The notes under the pieces: generated by a model
Told to the model about the DNA's origin: nothing
The model's input: the letters and a program-made list of their open reading frames with translations, nothing else
Databases searched by the model: none
In this document: one piece after another, positions 54,425 through 63,350 of the stretch
How the letters are laid out: each line of letters begins with the position of its first letter
Position numbering within the stretch: the first letter of the stretch is position 1
Source: Eubacterium maltosivorans
GTDB lineage: Bacteria > Bacillota > Clostridia > Eubacteriales > Eubacteriaceae
NCBI RefSeq assembly: GCF_002441855.2
Contig: NZ_CP029487.1
Coordinates: 1,860,001 to 1,924,000, forward strand
Direction of reading: 5' to 3'
Length of the DNA: 64,000 bases
Position numbers and translations under genes: made by a program

Positions 54425-55807
54425 TTATTTACTGATTTTTTTAATTTGTTTCATCTGAAGGGCATACCCTTCTTTATTTACCTGACGGGCACGCGCAACA
54501 GCCAGAGTATCTTCCGGTACATCATCGGTAATGGTTGAGCCGGCTGCGACATAGGAACCTTCTTTTACTGTTACCGGAGAAACCAGATTACTGTTGCAGC
54601 CGATAAAGCAATTATCTTCAACGACCGTGCGGTACTTGTTTGTACCGTCATAATTCACAAAAACCGTGCCACAGCCCAGATTAACATTTTTTCCAACTTC
54701 AGCATCGCCGATGTAGGTTAAATGCGACGCCTTCGCGCCATCTTTCATAACAGCATTCTTAACCTCAACAAAATCGCCAACCTTGACATTTTTTCCAATA
54801 TGGCTGTTAGGACGCAAGTAGGCGTATGGACCCACATGGGTATTCTCATCGACAAAGCTGTCTAATACGGTGGAAATCTGAATATCTACGCCGTCTGCAA
54901 TGGTGGAATTTACAATACGACTGTTATGACCGATCACACAGTTTTCTCCGATGATCACCCTGCCTTCTGTGATAACGCCAGGATAAATAGTGGTGTCTTT
55001 TCCAATCTTTGTCTCTGCACTCAGGTAAGTGTTTTCAGGGTCAATAATGATTGCGCCCGCTTCCATCAAGGAAGTATTAATTCGGCGGCGCATGATTTTT
55101 CCAATTTCAGCCAACTGCACCTTTGAATTTACAGCTGCTATATCATCCACATCTGGAGTAGGGTAAGAACCTACTTTTTTACCCATTCCCCTCAAAATTT
55201 CAATGGTATCGGTGAGATAATATTCACCCTGGACATTATCAGAATTAATTGCCTGCAACGCTGTCTTTAATGCCTGTGCATCAAAACAGTACATTCCAGA
55301 ATTAATTTCCTTTATGCCGCGTTCTTCGTCGGTCGCATCCTTGTGCTCTACAATTTTAATCAGTTCATCACCATTTTTGACGATTCTTCCATAACCTGTC
55401 GGATCATCGAAAACAGCAGTTAATACCGTCGCTGAAAAGCCGCCGTCTTCATGTGCTTTTACAAGCTCCTCCAATGTCTCTTTACGGACCAGTGGCGCGT
55501 CGCCAACTAAAACAAGCACATTGCCATTAAAATTTTCAAAGAACGGCAGTGCCTGAAGAACGGCGTGCCCTGTGCCAAGCTGTTCCTTTTGCTCGATCGC
55601 TGTAATATTTTCGGGGAGAGCAGCTTTGACAATATCTGCTTTATAGCCAACAATTACGGCGGTATCATCCGCACCAGCAGCTTCACTGGCAGAAATGACA
55701 TAATCCAGCATTGCTTTTCCGCCGACTTCATGGAGTACCTTTGGTTTTTCAGAGACCATCCGCGTCCCATGACCGGCAGCCAAAATCACTGTTTTGGTTG
55801 ATTTCAT
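54425..55807 (-). CDS. glmU: Bifunctional GlmU (UDP-N-acetylglucosamine pyrophosphorylase and glucosamine-1-phosphate acetyltransferase)
   Basis: A 460-residue enzyme that makes UDP-GlcNAc for cell wall. The N-terminal uridylyltransferase domain has VILAAGHGTRM (residues 7-17) with the downstream KPKVLHEVGG and VLVGDAPLV near 96. The C-terminal left-handed beta-helix (about 250-460) carries hexapeptide repeats such as VIGHNSRIVNSTIADG and KASHLTYIGDAEVGKNVNLGCGTVFVNYDG, which include the acetyltransferase active site. Length is normal. It lies between spoVG and prs. Confidence 0.97.
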   Translation of the reverse strand: MKSTKTVILAAGHGTRMVSEKPKVLHEVGGKAMLDYVISASEAAGADDTAVIVGYKADIVKAALPENITAIEQKEQLGTGHAVLQALPFFENFNGNVLVLVGDAPLVRKETLEELVKAHEDGGFSATVLTAVFDDPTGYGRIVKNGDELIKIVEHKDATDEERGIKEINSGMYCFDAQALKTALQAINSDNVQGEYYLTDTIEILRGMGKKVGSYPTPDVDDIAAVNSKVQLAEIGKIMRRRINTSLMEAGAIIIDPENTYLSAETKIGKDTTIYPGVITEGRVIIGENCVIGHNSRIVNSTIADGVDIQISTVLDSFVDENTHVGPYAYLRPNSHIGKNVKVGDFVEVKNAVMKDGAKASHLTYIGDAEVGKNVNLGCGTVFVNYDGTNKYRTVVEDNCFIGCNSNLVSPVTVKEGSYVAAGSTITDDVPEDTLAVARARQVNKEGYALQMKQIKKISK

Positions 55808-55944
55808 TTTTTAATTCTCCAATATTCCAGTATAAAACCTGAATTTTATATTAACATTCATATAAAGGGACTCTTTACCATGAAAAATAATACCCTTTAT
55901 CGTGATAAATGTCTACAGCTAATTTACTTTTGTAAACGTCAAAA

Positions 55945-55969
55945 GAGGGAACCATGTTCCCTCCTCTTA
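55945..55969 (-). terminator. Hairpin between spoVG and glmU
   Basis: AGGGAAC/GTTCCCT arms with a three-base loop. The T-tail is weak, so it may attenuate rather than stop transcription. The rest of 55808-56012 shows no gene. Confidence 0.5.
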
Positions 55970-56012
55970 ATTTAATGCTTTTCTGTTTGTACTAAAATGA
56001 TTATAGAACCCC

Positions 56013-56339
56013 TTATTCTTCTGAATCATCTTCAAAATCTACTTCAAGATCAATTTCTTCGGGCTCAGTCTCTTCAGCTTTTTCCAAAACTGCTTTTTCA
56101 TAGGCTTCCAAAACGATTCCTTGCATTTCCTTGCGGGTACTGGAGGTGATCGGATGACAGATGTCTTTAAAATCTCCGTCCGGTGTTTTTCTACTAGGCA
56201 TTGCAATGAAATAACCATTCTGTCCTTCGATTACCTTAATATCATGCACGACAAATTCATCGTCAAATGTAACCGATACGATCCCTCTCATTTTCCCTGT
56301 TGGATAAATTTTTCTTACTCTTACGTCTGTAATTACCAT
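56013..56339 (-). CDS. spoVG: SpoVG family regulator
   Basis: A 108-residue protein starting [74 protein letters not shown], the nearly invariant SpoVG core. In Gram-positives it binds nucleic acids and modulates cell division, capsule and sporulation genes. The C-terminal 25 residues are very acidic. The ATG at 56339 is chosen because GGGGAGG lies a few bases upstream and the family starts there; the frame extends to 56378 without support. Confidence 0.95.
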   Translation of the reverse strand: MVITDVRVRKIYPTGKMRGIVSVTFDDEFVVHDIKVIEGQNGYFIAMPSRKTPDGDFKDICHPITSSTRKEMQGIVLEAYEKAVLEKAEETEPEEIDLEVDFEDDSEE

Positions 56340-56475
56340 AATGTAAGCCTCCCCTTCGATTGTAGTAAATAAAATCACATCTTACTATACCTTTACATTA
56401 TAGTACCATATTTCAGACAAAATTAAAACAAAAACTTACCCGATTATTTTGTATTCTATCACCATTTTATAGACA

Positions 56476-57279
56476 TCATTTCACAGTCAACTCTACAAGC
56501 GTTTTTTCTTTGTCATTTAACGAGGTACACATGCGCAATAGTGGTAAATAATTATCCACAAGCTTTTCATTTGGTTCTTCTGTCACAAATATAACGCAGG
56601 GTCCGATAATGACAGCTCCAACTTCCTCCATTAAATTCATCATCCCCTTAGCAGTCCCCCCGCCTTTCATAAAATCGTCAATAATCAATACTTTTTTGCC
56701 CTCAAGGTTGACTCTCCGGCTCAGATACATGGTATTAATTTTATTCGTCGAGCCGGAAACATAGTTCATGCTTGTTGTGGTACCCTCTGTCACTTTATTC
56801 GACCTTCTGATAACTGTCATGGGAACATTTAAAAACCGCGCGCTCTCAAGGGCTACGGGAATTCCCTTCGTTTCTGTCGTCACAACATACTCTACGCCCT
56901 GTTCAAGATATTTTCCCGCAATAATTTTCCCTAAACGCTGCGCGTAATAAGGGCTGGACAGAATATCGCTGTAATAAAGAAATCCTCCCTGAATTTTACG
57001 TTCAGGCTCCATGAGTCTTTCTGCTATTTCCAAAAGAATTGCTCTTTCCTCTTCATCTGGCACAACTGGCAGATATTTAACGCCACCCGCCGCACCGGAC
57101 ACTGTTTCAATTTTTCCCATTTTCATCATTTCCACCGCACTTTTTACAATTGCTACGTCTTCACAAACGCTTGTTTTAGACGCATCAAAAAGCTGGCTGA
57201 AATAATTATAGGTCAGAACCCTATTAGGGTTGTCTGTCAATATTTTTGTAATTGCACAAACACGTTCATTTTTTTTCAT
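56476..57279 (-). CDS. purR: Pur operon repressor PurR
   Basis: A 267-residue Bacillus-type PurR. An N-terminal winged helix (MKKNERVCAITKILTDNPNRVLTYNYFSQLFDASKTSVCEDVAIVKSA, residues 1-48) is followed by a PRTase-like domain that binds PRPP but does not catalyse: KVLIIDDFMKGGGTAKGMMNLM near 205 is the PRPP loop. High PRPP releases it from purine gene operators. It begins the purR-spoVG-glmU-prs series, as in Bacillus (there with yabJ between). Confidence 0.95.
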   Translation of the reverse strand: MKKNERVCAITKILTDNPNRVLTYNYFSQLFDASKTSVCEDVAIVKSAVEMMKMGKIETVSGAAGGVKYLPVVPDEEERAILLEIAERLMEPERKIQGGFLYYSDILSSPYYAQRLGKIIAGKYLEQGVEYVVTTETKGIPVALESARFLNVPMTVIRRSNKVTEGTTTSMNYVSGSTNKINTMYLSRRVNLEGKKVLIIDDFMKGGGTAKGMMNLMEEVGAVIIGPCVIFVTEEPNEKLVDNYLPLLRMCTSLNDKEKTLVELTVK

Positions 57280-57457
57280 TTATTCACCTATAAAACCCGA
57301 ACATTTTTTAGTCTATTTATAATTTTATTCATATTCAAAAAAAGTGCAAGTCTTTTTCGTCTTTCCTTAATAAAATTCCTTACTGCTGGGACTTTATCTT
57401 AATAAATAGCTGTGATATAATTCTTGTAGTCCATGAGAACTATAAGGAGCAAACAAA

Positions 57458-58873
57458 TTGAAAGAAATATTAAAAAAGAAATTCAATCGTCCAGTTGAAA
57501 AGATATTTTTCATCGGTATTGGAGGCAGCAGCATGAGCGGACTGGCAGGGATGGCCCTGGACCAGGGCTTTAAAGTGGAAGGTTCCGATATGATTGAGTC
57601 CTCTTATACCGGAAAGCTGAAAGAGCGCGATGTCAAAATCCATATCGGACATGATTACAACAATATCCCGCAAGATACAGACATGGTTGTCTATTCTGCA
57701 GCCATTCATGAAGATAATCCCGACATGGTTCGCGCTAAGGATCTTGGCCTGCCAATAGTCGAACGTTCGGATTATCTCGGCTTGCTGTCTCTAGCCTTTG
57801 ATAAAACCATTGGCGTCGCAGGGACACACGGAAAAACAACAACATCTTCCATGATCGCCGCCTTACTGCACTATGCTGATTTTGACCCAAGTGTCAGCAT
57901 TGGAGGAAAGCTACCGGAAATCGGCGGTAACGCCTGCCTGGGAAACAGCGACTATTTTGTTATCGAATCCTGCGAATATGTAGATTCCTTTTTAAAAACA
58001 TCCCATTATATTGGTATTATTACAAACATTGAAGAGGATCATCTTGATTATTTTACCGGTGGACTTCCACAAATTAAGGAGTCCTTCCACAAGTTTGGTG
58101 CAATTCTTCCGCCAGACGGCCTCATGATCGCATATGGCGATTCTCAGGACGTGCTGGATACTGTAGAAAATCTCCGCTGTCCGGTCACCACTTATGGTTT
58201 CGAACCCCAAAATGACTGGACTGCCCATAATATTCAATACGATGATATGGGAAACCCTTCTTTTAACGCATACCATCACAATGAATTTTATGGACACTTT
58301 GATATGAAAATTCCTGGTGAGCACAATGTTTTAAACGCCCTATCCTGTATTGCATGCAGTGAATTTTTGGGTATTGACGAGGCCACAGTCCAAAAAACGC
58401 TTGATAATTTTCACGGCGCCAAAAGACGCTTTGAGTTTCGCGGAGCGGTAAACGGTATTAATGTTTACGAAGATTACGCCCACCATCCAACCGAATTGAA
58501 GGTTGTCATCGACGCCTGTCTTAATCATGCGCATAATAACTTGTGGGTTATCTTCCAGCCTCATACCTATTCAAGAACCTACTATCTCTTTGATGAATTT
58601 GTAGATGCTTTTGCGAAAGCAGATTTTATTATTCTTAACGATATTTATTCTGACCGCGAGGGAAATGAATGGGATATCTACTCTGAAGATCTGGCGAAAC
58701 GAATTAAGGAAAAATATCATATTCCCACCATTGTTATGTCAGAATTTAGTACCATTGTAAAATATCTGACAGATAATCTGGAATCCGATGATCTGGTACT
58801 TGTCGCTGGCTCTCAGACCATTAATAAAGTCGCTTATATGCTGGTTGATGCGCTAAAAGAAAAATATGAATAG
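57458..58873 (+). CDS. murC: UDP-N-acetylmuramate--L-alanine ligase
   Basis: ATP-dependent ligase of 471 residues that starts the peptide stem of peptidoglycan. The Rossmann motif FIGIGGSSMSGLAGMALDQG lies near residue 19, ATP loop IGVAGTHGKTTTSSMIAALL near 112, VIESCEYVDSFL near 170 and HPTELKVVIDACL near 345. The start codon is TTG, nine bases after AAGGAG. It is the first plus-strand gene after the long minus-strand block and is divergent from purR. Other muramyl ligases lack the AGTHGKT form, so MurC is the best call; Mpl would have a different C-terminal part. Confidence 0.92.
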   Translation: MKEILKKKFNRPVEKIFFIGIGGSSMSGLAGMALDQGFKVEGSDMIESSYTGKLKERDVKIHIGHDYNNIPQDTDMVVYSAAIHEDNPDMVRAKDLGLPIVERSDYLGLLSLAFDKTIGVAGTHGKTTTSSMIAALLHYADFDPSVSIGGKLPEIGGNACLGNSDYFVIESCEYVDSFLKTSHYIGIITNIEEDHLDYFTGGLPQIKESFHKFGAILPPDGLMIAYGDSQDVLDTVENLRCPVTTYGFEPQNDWTAHNIQYDDMGNPSFNAYHHNEFYGHFDMKIPGEHNVLNALSCIACSEFLGIDEATVQKTLDNFHGAKRRFEFRGAVNGINVYEDYAHHPTELKVVIDACLNHAHNNLWVIFQPHTYSRTYYLFDEFVDAFAKADFIILNDIYSDREGNEWDIYSEDLAKRIKEKYHIPTIVMSEFSTIVKYLTDNLESDDLVLVAGSQTINKVAYMLVDALKEKYE

Positions 58874-58971
58874 ATAATCCGGGAAAATGATACAAAAAAT
58901 TGACAACTCATCCTTTGTATTTTTGTTTCATATAGGATACAATGATACGGTTAACAAAGGAGGTGTTGAAC

Positions 58972-59463
58972 ATGCTTGAAACTTCGCTCGTCGCCAGTTT
59001 AGTGGCGTTTGTGGCAGGGCTCGGTATCCTTACTGTTTTGTTTATCTGCCTTATTCCAATCGCTCTATACATATTCTCCAGCTTTGGGCTCTATACCATG
59101 GCTTTGAAAAAAAACATCGAGTATCCATGGCTGGCTTGGATCCCAGTTATCAAACTCTTTATATTAGGCGAAATTATTGGTGAAAAGGTGACAATCAGCT
59201 CGCTTAAAATCCCTTACGCACAGGTGATTTTACCCGTTGCGTCTATCTGCAGCGGCGCTTTAATCGCAATTCCCTTTTTGGGCTGGATTATTGGAATTGC
59301 GATCGCTGTATACAATTATGCCGCGTACTACCGATTATATAAATTATATTATTCAGATTCTGCAGTACTGTTTCTCGTACTCAGTATCATTTTCCCTTTT
59401 ATGCTTTCGATTTTCCCTTTTGTTATTCGTAATAGGAAACCTTATGAGTACAGCTTTTCTTAA
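58972..59463 (+). CDS. Hypothetical membrane protein, paralogue of 59574-60446
   Basis: A 163-residue protein with four hydrophobic helices: about 5-38 (broken in two), 74-100 and 125-150. The core FGLYTMALKKNIEYPWLAWIPVIKLFILGEIIGEKVTISSLKIPYAQVILPV closely matches the next gene's GISLYTLAKKRNLRYPWIAWIPMANQYLLGALINDQVSIGSLHIPYAAVILPL. The two are tandem paralogues. The start at 58972 is set by AAAGGAGG; the frame extends further upstream without support. Function unknown; the AWIP motif recalls small DUF5684-like membrane proteins. Confidence 0.75.
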   Translation: MLETSLVASLVAFVAGLGILTVLFICLIPIALYIFSSFGLYTMALKKNIEYPWLAWIPVIKLFILGEIIGEKVTISSLKIPYAQVILPVASICSGALIAIPFLGWIIGIAIAVYNYAAYYRLYKLYYSDSAVLFLVLSIIFPFMLSIFPFVIRNRKPYEYSFS

Positions 59464-59468
59464 AAAAA

Positions 59469-59506
59469 TGTGAATACCTCAGCGGTAATCCTCTGGGTAT
59501 TCACAT
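59469..59506 (+). terminator. Hairpin terminator
   Basis: TGTGAATACC/GGTATTCACA arms with a 17-base loop and a following T-rich stretch, placed between the two paralogous membrane protein genes. Confidence 0.75.
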
Positions 59507-59573
59507 TATTTTTTGCATTCATCTTTAAAATACATTACAATAAACTTAAGATCTATTTAAAGGAGGTTCACCA

Positions 59574-60446
59574 ATGGATTACTATTATGATTATTACGAT
59601 TTCGGTGATTCTTTTTACAATTATGACGCCCTGGGTGCTTTCATTGGCATTATTATTGTAATCTGTCTCTGTATTTTGATATTTGCATGTGTTTTTGCCA
59701 TTATCGCCTATATTTTTAAAGGTATAAGCCTCTACACACTTGCCAAAAAAAGAAATCTGCGCTATCCGTGGATTGCCTGGATTCCAATGGCCAACCAATA
59801 TTTATTAGGCGCGCTGATTAACGACCAAGTATCCATCGGTTCACTTCATATTCCATATGCTGCTGTGATACTGCCGCTTTTATCTGGTGTTGTCATACTT
59901 TTAAGCAATACAATGACACAGATTCCTTTTGTTGGATGGATTTTTCTGTTTGTTGCCTGTATTCTGACCGCTATCTACGAATACTCAGCTTATTACTGGC
60001 TTTACCGCATTTATAACCCCAAAAACACAACTCTTTATCTGGTGCTGAGTATCATTTTCCCAGTCACCATTCCGTTTTTCTGGTTCTCTTTAAGAGATAA
60101 AGCCCCAGATTACACTGATATTCCCATGACAAAACCCTGCTCTCAAAATCCCCGGGCCATTTTGTCATTTTGTCTCGGCGTTCTTTCAATGCTTTCCAGC
60201 CTTGCCGGTGGCGGTTTTTGGATTGGTGTCTGCGCCATCATTTTCGGTATCCTATCTTATCAGGAATTAAAAAGGGAAAATGCCCCTGCTCAGTTTGCCA
60301 TTCTTGGTATTATTTTTGGCGCACTTGGTATCATCATGATCTTTGTGCTTCCAGTAATCGGTCTGGCTGTTTTTCAAGGGCACAGTTTAATTAACAGGAT
60401 TACCAACAGCCTGTATACCAATACCACCCGTTACCCATTTTTATAG
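59574..60446 (+). CDS. Hypothetical membrane protein with C-terminal DUF4190-like region
   Basis: A 290-residue protein. A Tyr/Asp-rich start (MDYYYDYYDFGDSFYNYD) leads into four helices homologous to the protein at 58972-59463. After a short cytoplasmic linker (about 180-200) comes a second unit, NPRAILSFCLGVLSMLSSLAGGGFWIGVCAIIFGILSYQELKRENAPAQFAILGIIFGALGIIMIFVL, with the layout of a DUF4190 two-helix domain. The gene has an AAGGAGG site and ends 18 bases before the patatin-like gene, so they may form an operon. No function can be given. Confidence 0.75.
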   Translation: MDYYYDYYDFGDSFYNYDALGAFIGIIIVICLCILIFACVFAIIAYIFKGISLYTLAKKRNLRYPWIAWIPMANQYLLGALINDQVSIGSLHIPYAAVILPLLSGVVILLSNTMTQIPFVGWIFLFVACILTAIYEYSAYYWLYRIYNPKNTTLYLVLSIIFPVTIPFFWFSLRDKAPDYTDIPMTKPCSQNPRAILSFCLGVLSMLSSLAGGGFWIGVCAIIFGILSYQELKRENAPAQFAILGIIFGALGIIMIFVLPVIGLAVFQGHSLINRITNSLYTNTTRYPFL

Positions 60447-60464
60447 CAGGACAGGAGAATTAGT

Positions 60465-61802
60465 ATGAAAGAATATGGTTTAGTCCTTAGCGGCGGCGGA
60501 ACAAAAGGTGCTTTCGAAATTGGCGTATGGCAGGCTCTTCGTGAAATGAACATTCATACTCCTTGTGTGATCGGAACCTCTGTAGGCGCTTTAAACGCTG
60601 CGGTTATCGCCCAAAATGACTTTGACAAGGCGCTTGACTTCTGGTCAAATCTGACCATTAATCAAGTCCTTAATCTCAATACGCATATGACCAATAAATA
60701 TGTTGAGCAATGGTCTAAAACCAGTTTTGACTTTTTTAGATTATCTTTTTTAAATGATTTGTTTCATGGTGGGTTTGATATTACGCCCTTACGCGAAAAC
60801 CTTCAAAAACTTATATCAGAAGAGGCCATTCGCAAATCCTCAATACGTCTCGGGCTTGTAACGGTTCGTTTGAATACACTCTCCCCAATCAAATTAATGA
60901 TTGAGGACATTCCCGAGGGACAATTGCTTGACTATTTGCTTGCCAGCGCTGCCTTTCCGGTTTTTCAGAAACAGGAAATTGACGGCACTACTTATCTTGA
61001 CGGTGGATTTTATGATAATGTCCCCATAAATTTTATGGCCGAAAATGGCTATAATGACATTATTTCTGTTGAATTTCCAGCTCTCGGCGTTAAACAGAAA
61101 ATTAAAAACAAAGATATCAATCTCAAGGTCATCAATAATTCCGAATATCTTGGCATGACGCTTGAATTTGATCAAAAAACGATCCTGAACAATATTACAA
61201 TGGGACATCTCGACTGTTTGAAGACTTTTAAAGTGGCAAGAGGAAAATTTTATTACTTTGATATGAGCCGCCAGCGAAAGCTCTATGACCGGCTTGACCG
61301 CTTTATCGGAACACCTCTACAGGACAAAATTTCCCGTGAAAAGGTAGCTCATCTGCTCAGCATCCCTGCCGATTCAGATAAACCTTCAATTTTGGCAGCT
61401 ATTAATGCTATTATTCGAAGCACAAATTACCCTGAGGATGAACCGCTTCTGATGACATTATTAGAAATTGCTGGTAAATCACTCGGTGTAAAAAGAATGG
61501 AATACTACACAATGGATCAATTCCTGCCAGCCTTACTCAATGCTTTGAACGCTTTGACCAAAGCCAATCTATCATTGATTAAAAAAGAAAGCACCATTAA
61601 AGATGCTTTTAAAGATTGTCCCATTGATTACAAACCAACAACCATTCTTGATTTTATTACTTTCTATGTTTTATTTGTGGGTGCAAGACAGGATATGCCC
61701 CTTTTCCGTTTAAATGCTTTAATTAAAAAATTCACTCCAGAATTTGTGCTCTCAATTTTGCTGTTGATTTATATCCATCAAATGATAAAAACACCAACCT
61801 AA
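60465..61802 (+). CDS. Patatin-like phospholipase
   Basis: A 445-residue acyl hydrolase. The oxyanion loop is GLVLSGGGTKGAFEIGVWQAL (residues 5-25), the nucleophile serine lies in VIGTSVGALNAAV (GxSxG, near 40) and the catalytic Asp lies in YLDGGFYDNVPINFM (DGG, near 182). The first 290 residues form the patatin domain; the last 150 form a helical region of unknown function ending in a hydrophobic stretch (FVLSILLLIYIHQMI) that could be membrane-attached. Likely substrates are phospholipids or acyl esters. An AGGAG site precedes the ATG. Confidence 0.92.
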   Translation: MKEYGLVLSGGGTKGAFEIGVWQALREMNIHTPCVIGTSVGALNAAVIAQNDFDKALDFWSNLTINQVLNLNTHMTNKYVEQWSKTSFDFFRLSFLNDLFHGGFDITPLRENLQKLISEEAIRKSSIRLGLVTVRLNTLSPIKLMIEDIPEGQLLDYLLASAAFPVFQKQEIDGTTYLDGGFYDNVPINFMAENGYNDIISVEFPALGVKQKIKNKDINLKVINNSEYLGMTLEFDQKTILNNITMGHLDCLKTFKVARGKFYYFDMSRQRKLYDRLDRFIGTPLQDKISREKVAHLLSIPADSDKPSILAAINAIIRSTNYPEDEPLLMTLLEIAGKSLGVKRMEYYTMDQFLPALLNALNALTKANLSLIKKESTIKDAFKDCPIDYKPTTILDFITFYVLFVGARQDMPLFRLNALIKKFTPEFVLSILLLIYIHQMIKTPT

Positions 61803-61835
61803 AAAACCTCTGCGCGATTCAGCGCAGAGGTTTTT
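61802..61835. terminator. Bidirectional terminator
   Basis: Inverted repeat AAAACCTCTGCGC/GCGCAGAGGTTTT with a six-base loop between the convergent patatin and DUF1848 genes, flanked by A- and T-runs. Confidence 0.9.
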
Positions 61836-62769
61836 AATTGATCAAGAATCTTATCTGGTGTTCTTTATCGGACGATACGATTCTCTCCTTGATAACATCA
61901 TCCTCTTCCACATTACCAACAATTAGGGGGCTGTCAGGATGGTGGTGCTTTTGATGATACAGAAGTTTTCCCTTACTGTGGTTAGCATAACAATAAAGAC
62001 AGCCGTTACCACAGGTATTATACATTCCTATATCAATACTTTCCATGCATCTGCACTCTGATCTCTGTCCTGGGTCTTTCCCCAGACTTATTGGGTATCC
62101 CTGTATCTTCTCAAAAATCGCTTTATCGACGCAGCAGGCTTTTTTAATCCCTACTGGTTTTTGACTGTCTGTACAGATTTCCAAGCTAATATGGTATTTC
62201 TGAGCAATATCTGCAAATTTACTGATCAGCTCTATTTTCTCCATAACTGTTTTGTCTGTTAGTCCGAGACCACACATATTTTGTCTTGTATCTTCATAGT
62301 AATCCAAAAAACTCACAATACAACGCTTCGTATAACCACTTAATTTATTTGACAGTTTCTCAAAATAGTAAAGATGGTATGCTGCGGTATATTTTCCAGT
62401 AAAAACAATTGGATTATAACGCCAGATCACTCTGTCATTTCCCAGTTTATCTGACAATCTTTTAAATCCTGGAATTAAAGTATCATTTTTCGAAGGAAGG
62501 TATGGCTCAATATCTTTCCCATAAGGATTTACTGTCCAATGAAAATAAAAAGGAAGCGCTCCTAATCTGTTAAGTTTTGGAATCATCGGAACAGCATTTT
62601 TAGTCCAGAAAACAATTCCGTCAATGACCTCAGGAGACAGACTGATTTTCGAAATTAGTTTGAAATTAAAAGGACTTCGAACATAAACATATTTCTCTTC
62701 CAACCTTTTAATGAACCACTCAGAAAAAAAAGAAGGAATATCTGTCCTCCGGCTGGCACTGATAATCAT
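61834..62769 (-). CDS. DUF1848 domain protein
   Basis: A 311-residue protein with the DUF1848 start MIISASRRTDIPSFFSEWFIKRLEEKYVYVRSPFN and the family's VFWTKNAVPM segment near 55. The C-terminal part holds a cysteine cluster: ECRCMESIDIGMYNTCGNGCLYCYANH (about 245-272). CGNGCLYCYA has C-x3-C-x2-C spacing like radical-SAM proteins, and the family is often found to look like a radical-SAM relative, but activity has not been settled to my knowledge. Another cysteine pair (KKACCV) lies near 215. It stands alone with an inverted repeat in its leader. Confidence 0.82.
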   Translation of the reverse strand: MIISASRRTDIPSFFSEWFIKRLEEKYVYVRSPFNFKLISKISLSPEVIDGIVFWTKNAVPMIPKLNRLGALPFYFHWTVNPYGKDIEPYLPSKNDTLIPGFKRLSDKLGNDRVIWRYNPIVFTGKYTAAYHLYYFEKLSNKLSGYTKRCIVSFLDYYEDTRQNMCGLGLTDKTVMEKIELISKFADIAQKYHISLEICTDSQKPVGIKKACCVDKAIFEKIQGYPISLGKDPGQRSECRCMESIDIGMYNTCGNGCLYCYANHSKGKLLYHQKHHHPDSPLIVGNVEEDDVIKERIVSSDKEHQIRFLIN

Positions 62770-62784
62770 AAAAGCCTCCTTCGC

Positions 62785-62817
62785 ACTTGTTTAATTCTTA
62801 ATTTCGCTTAAACAAGT
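62785..62817 (-). promoter_or_regulatory. Inverted repeat in the DUF1848 leader
   Basis: A perfect 10-base inverted repeat ACTTGTTTAA/TTAAACAAGT with a 13-base loop begins 15 bases before the DUF1848 start codon. It may be an operator or an RNA hairpin. Confidence 0.5.
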
Positions 62818-62952
62818 TAATTTCATTATAAACAGGATATAAATTATAACAAGACGCTTATGCTCTCCGAATCAATTTTCGATTATCTTACCGCATAAAA
62901 CCTATAATCAGCTTAAAACAGACGATTTAAAACTTGAAAGGAGAATAAAAAA

Positions 62953-63198
62953 ATGCAATACCGAAAATTATCGCCAAATGCTCAAGACTACGCTAAAAAA
63001 TTATATTTAGAATACAGAGACCGTATTAAAGAAAATATACCTGATGAAAAAGCGGCCATTATTAATATTGCCACTGATACACACACACTTGATTATATTG
63101 ATGAATTACAGGGCTTTTTCCATTTTAAGGTAAATAATGACAATGTTATCATCAATCAATTTTTTGTCGATCAGATGACCCGCTTTTGCAAATGGTAA
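62953..63198 (+). CDS. Small hypothetical protein
   Basis: An 81-residue soluble protein (MQYRKLSPNAQDYAKKLYLEYR ... FVDQMTRFCKW) with an AAAGGAG site nine bases before its ATG. Mostly helical at the start, with possible strands near the end (FFHFKVNNDNVIINQFF). I do not recognise a family. It is followed by a hairpin and then by the tRNA fragment, so it is probably the last chromosomal gene before the integrated element. Confidence 0.65.
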   Translation: MQYRKLSPNAQDYAKKLYLEYRDRIKENIPDEKAAIINIATDTHTLDYIDELQGFFHFKVNNDNVIINQFFVDQMTRFCKW

Positions 63199-63214
63199 TC
63201 AAAAAATAAAAAAA

Positions 63215-63229
63215 ACCGTCTATGACGGT
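63215..63229 (+). terminator. Small hairpin terminator
   Basis: ACCGTC/GACGGT with a three-base loop and A-rich flanks, 17 bases after the small hypothetical gene. Confidence 0.6.
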
Positions 63230-63243
63230 CCTTAAAATCAAAA

Positions 63244-63290
63244 TGGTGGAGACAAGGGGACTTGAACCCCTGACCTTCTGACTGCCAGTC
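63244..63290 (-). other. 3' fragment of tRNA-Ala (GGC), attachment-site junction
   Basis: On the minus strand these 47 bases read as the anticodon loop CTGGCAG, 3' anticodon stem, T-arm CAGGGGTTCAAGTCCCCTTG and acceptor end TGTCTCC-A-CCA of a tRNA. The U at position 70 would pair with G3, the alanine identity pair. The 5' half is missing: beyond 63290 the sequence no longer pairs. A 3' tRNA remnant starting at the anticodon is what tyrosine-recombinase integration leaves at one end of an element. The element would lie to the right. Calling the isoacceptor depends on the loop assignment. Confidence 0.75.
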
Positions 63291-63330
63291 AATATTAAAT
63301 GGCCTAAAATAGCGGGTTTGAATGTATGGT

Positions 63331-63350
63331 ACGACAAAGTACGACAAGCA
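63331..63350 (+). repeat. Short direct repeats GTACGACAA next to the junction
   Basis: GTACGACAAA and GTACGACAAG occur back to back just inside the putative element. Tandem short repeats beside an att core resemble arm-type binding sites of tyrosine recombinases. The rest of 63291-63500 shows no gene. Confidence 0.5.

Noticed and set aside
57339-57350. AAAAAGTGCAAG upstream of murC as a third com element
   Set aside because: Only 12 bases match, in an AT-rich spacer; too short to claim without a genome-wide search.
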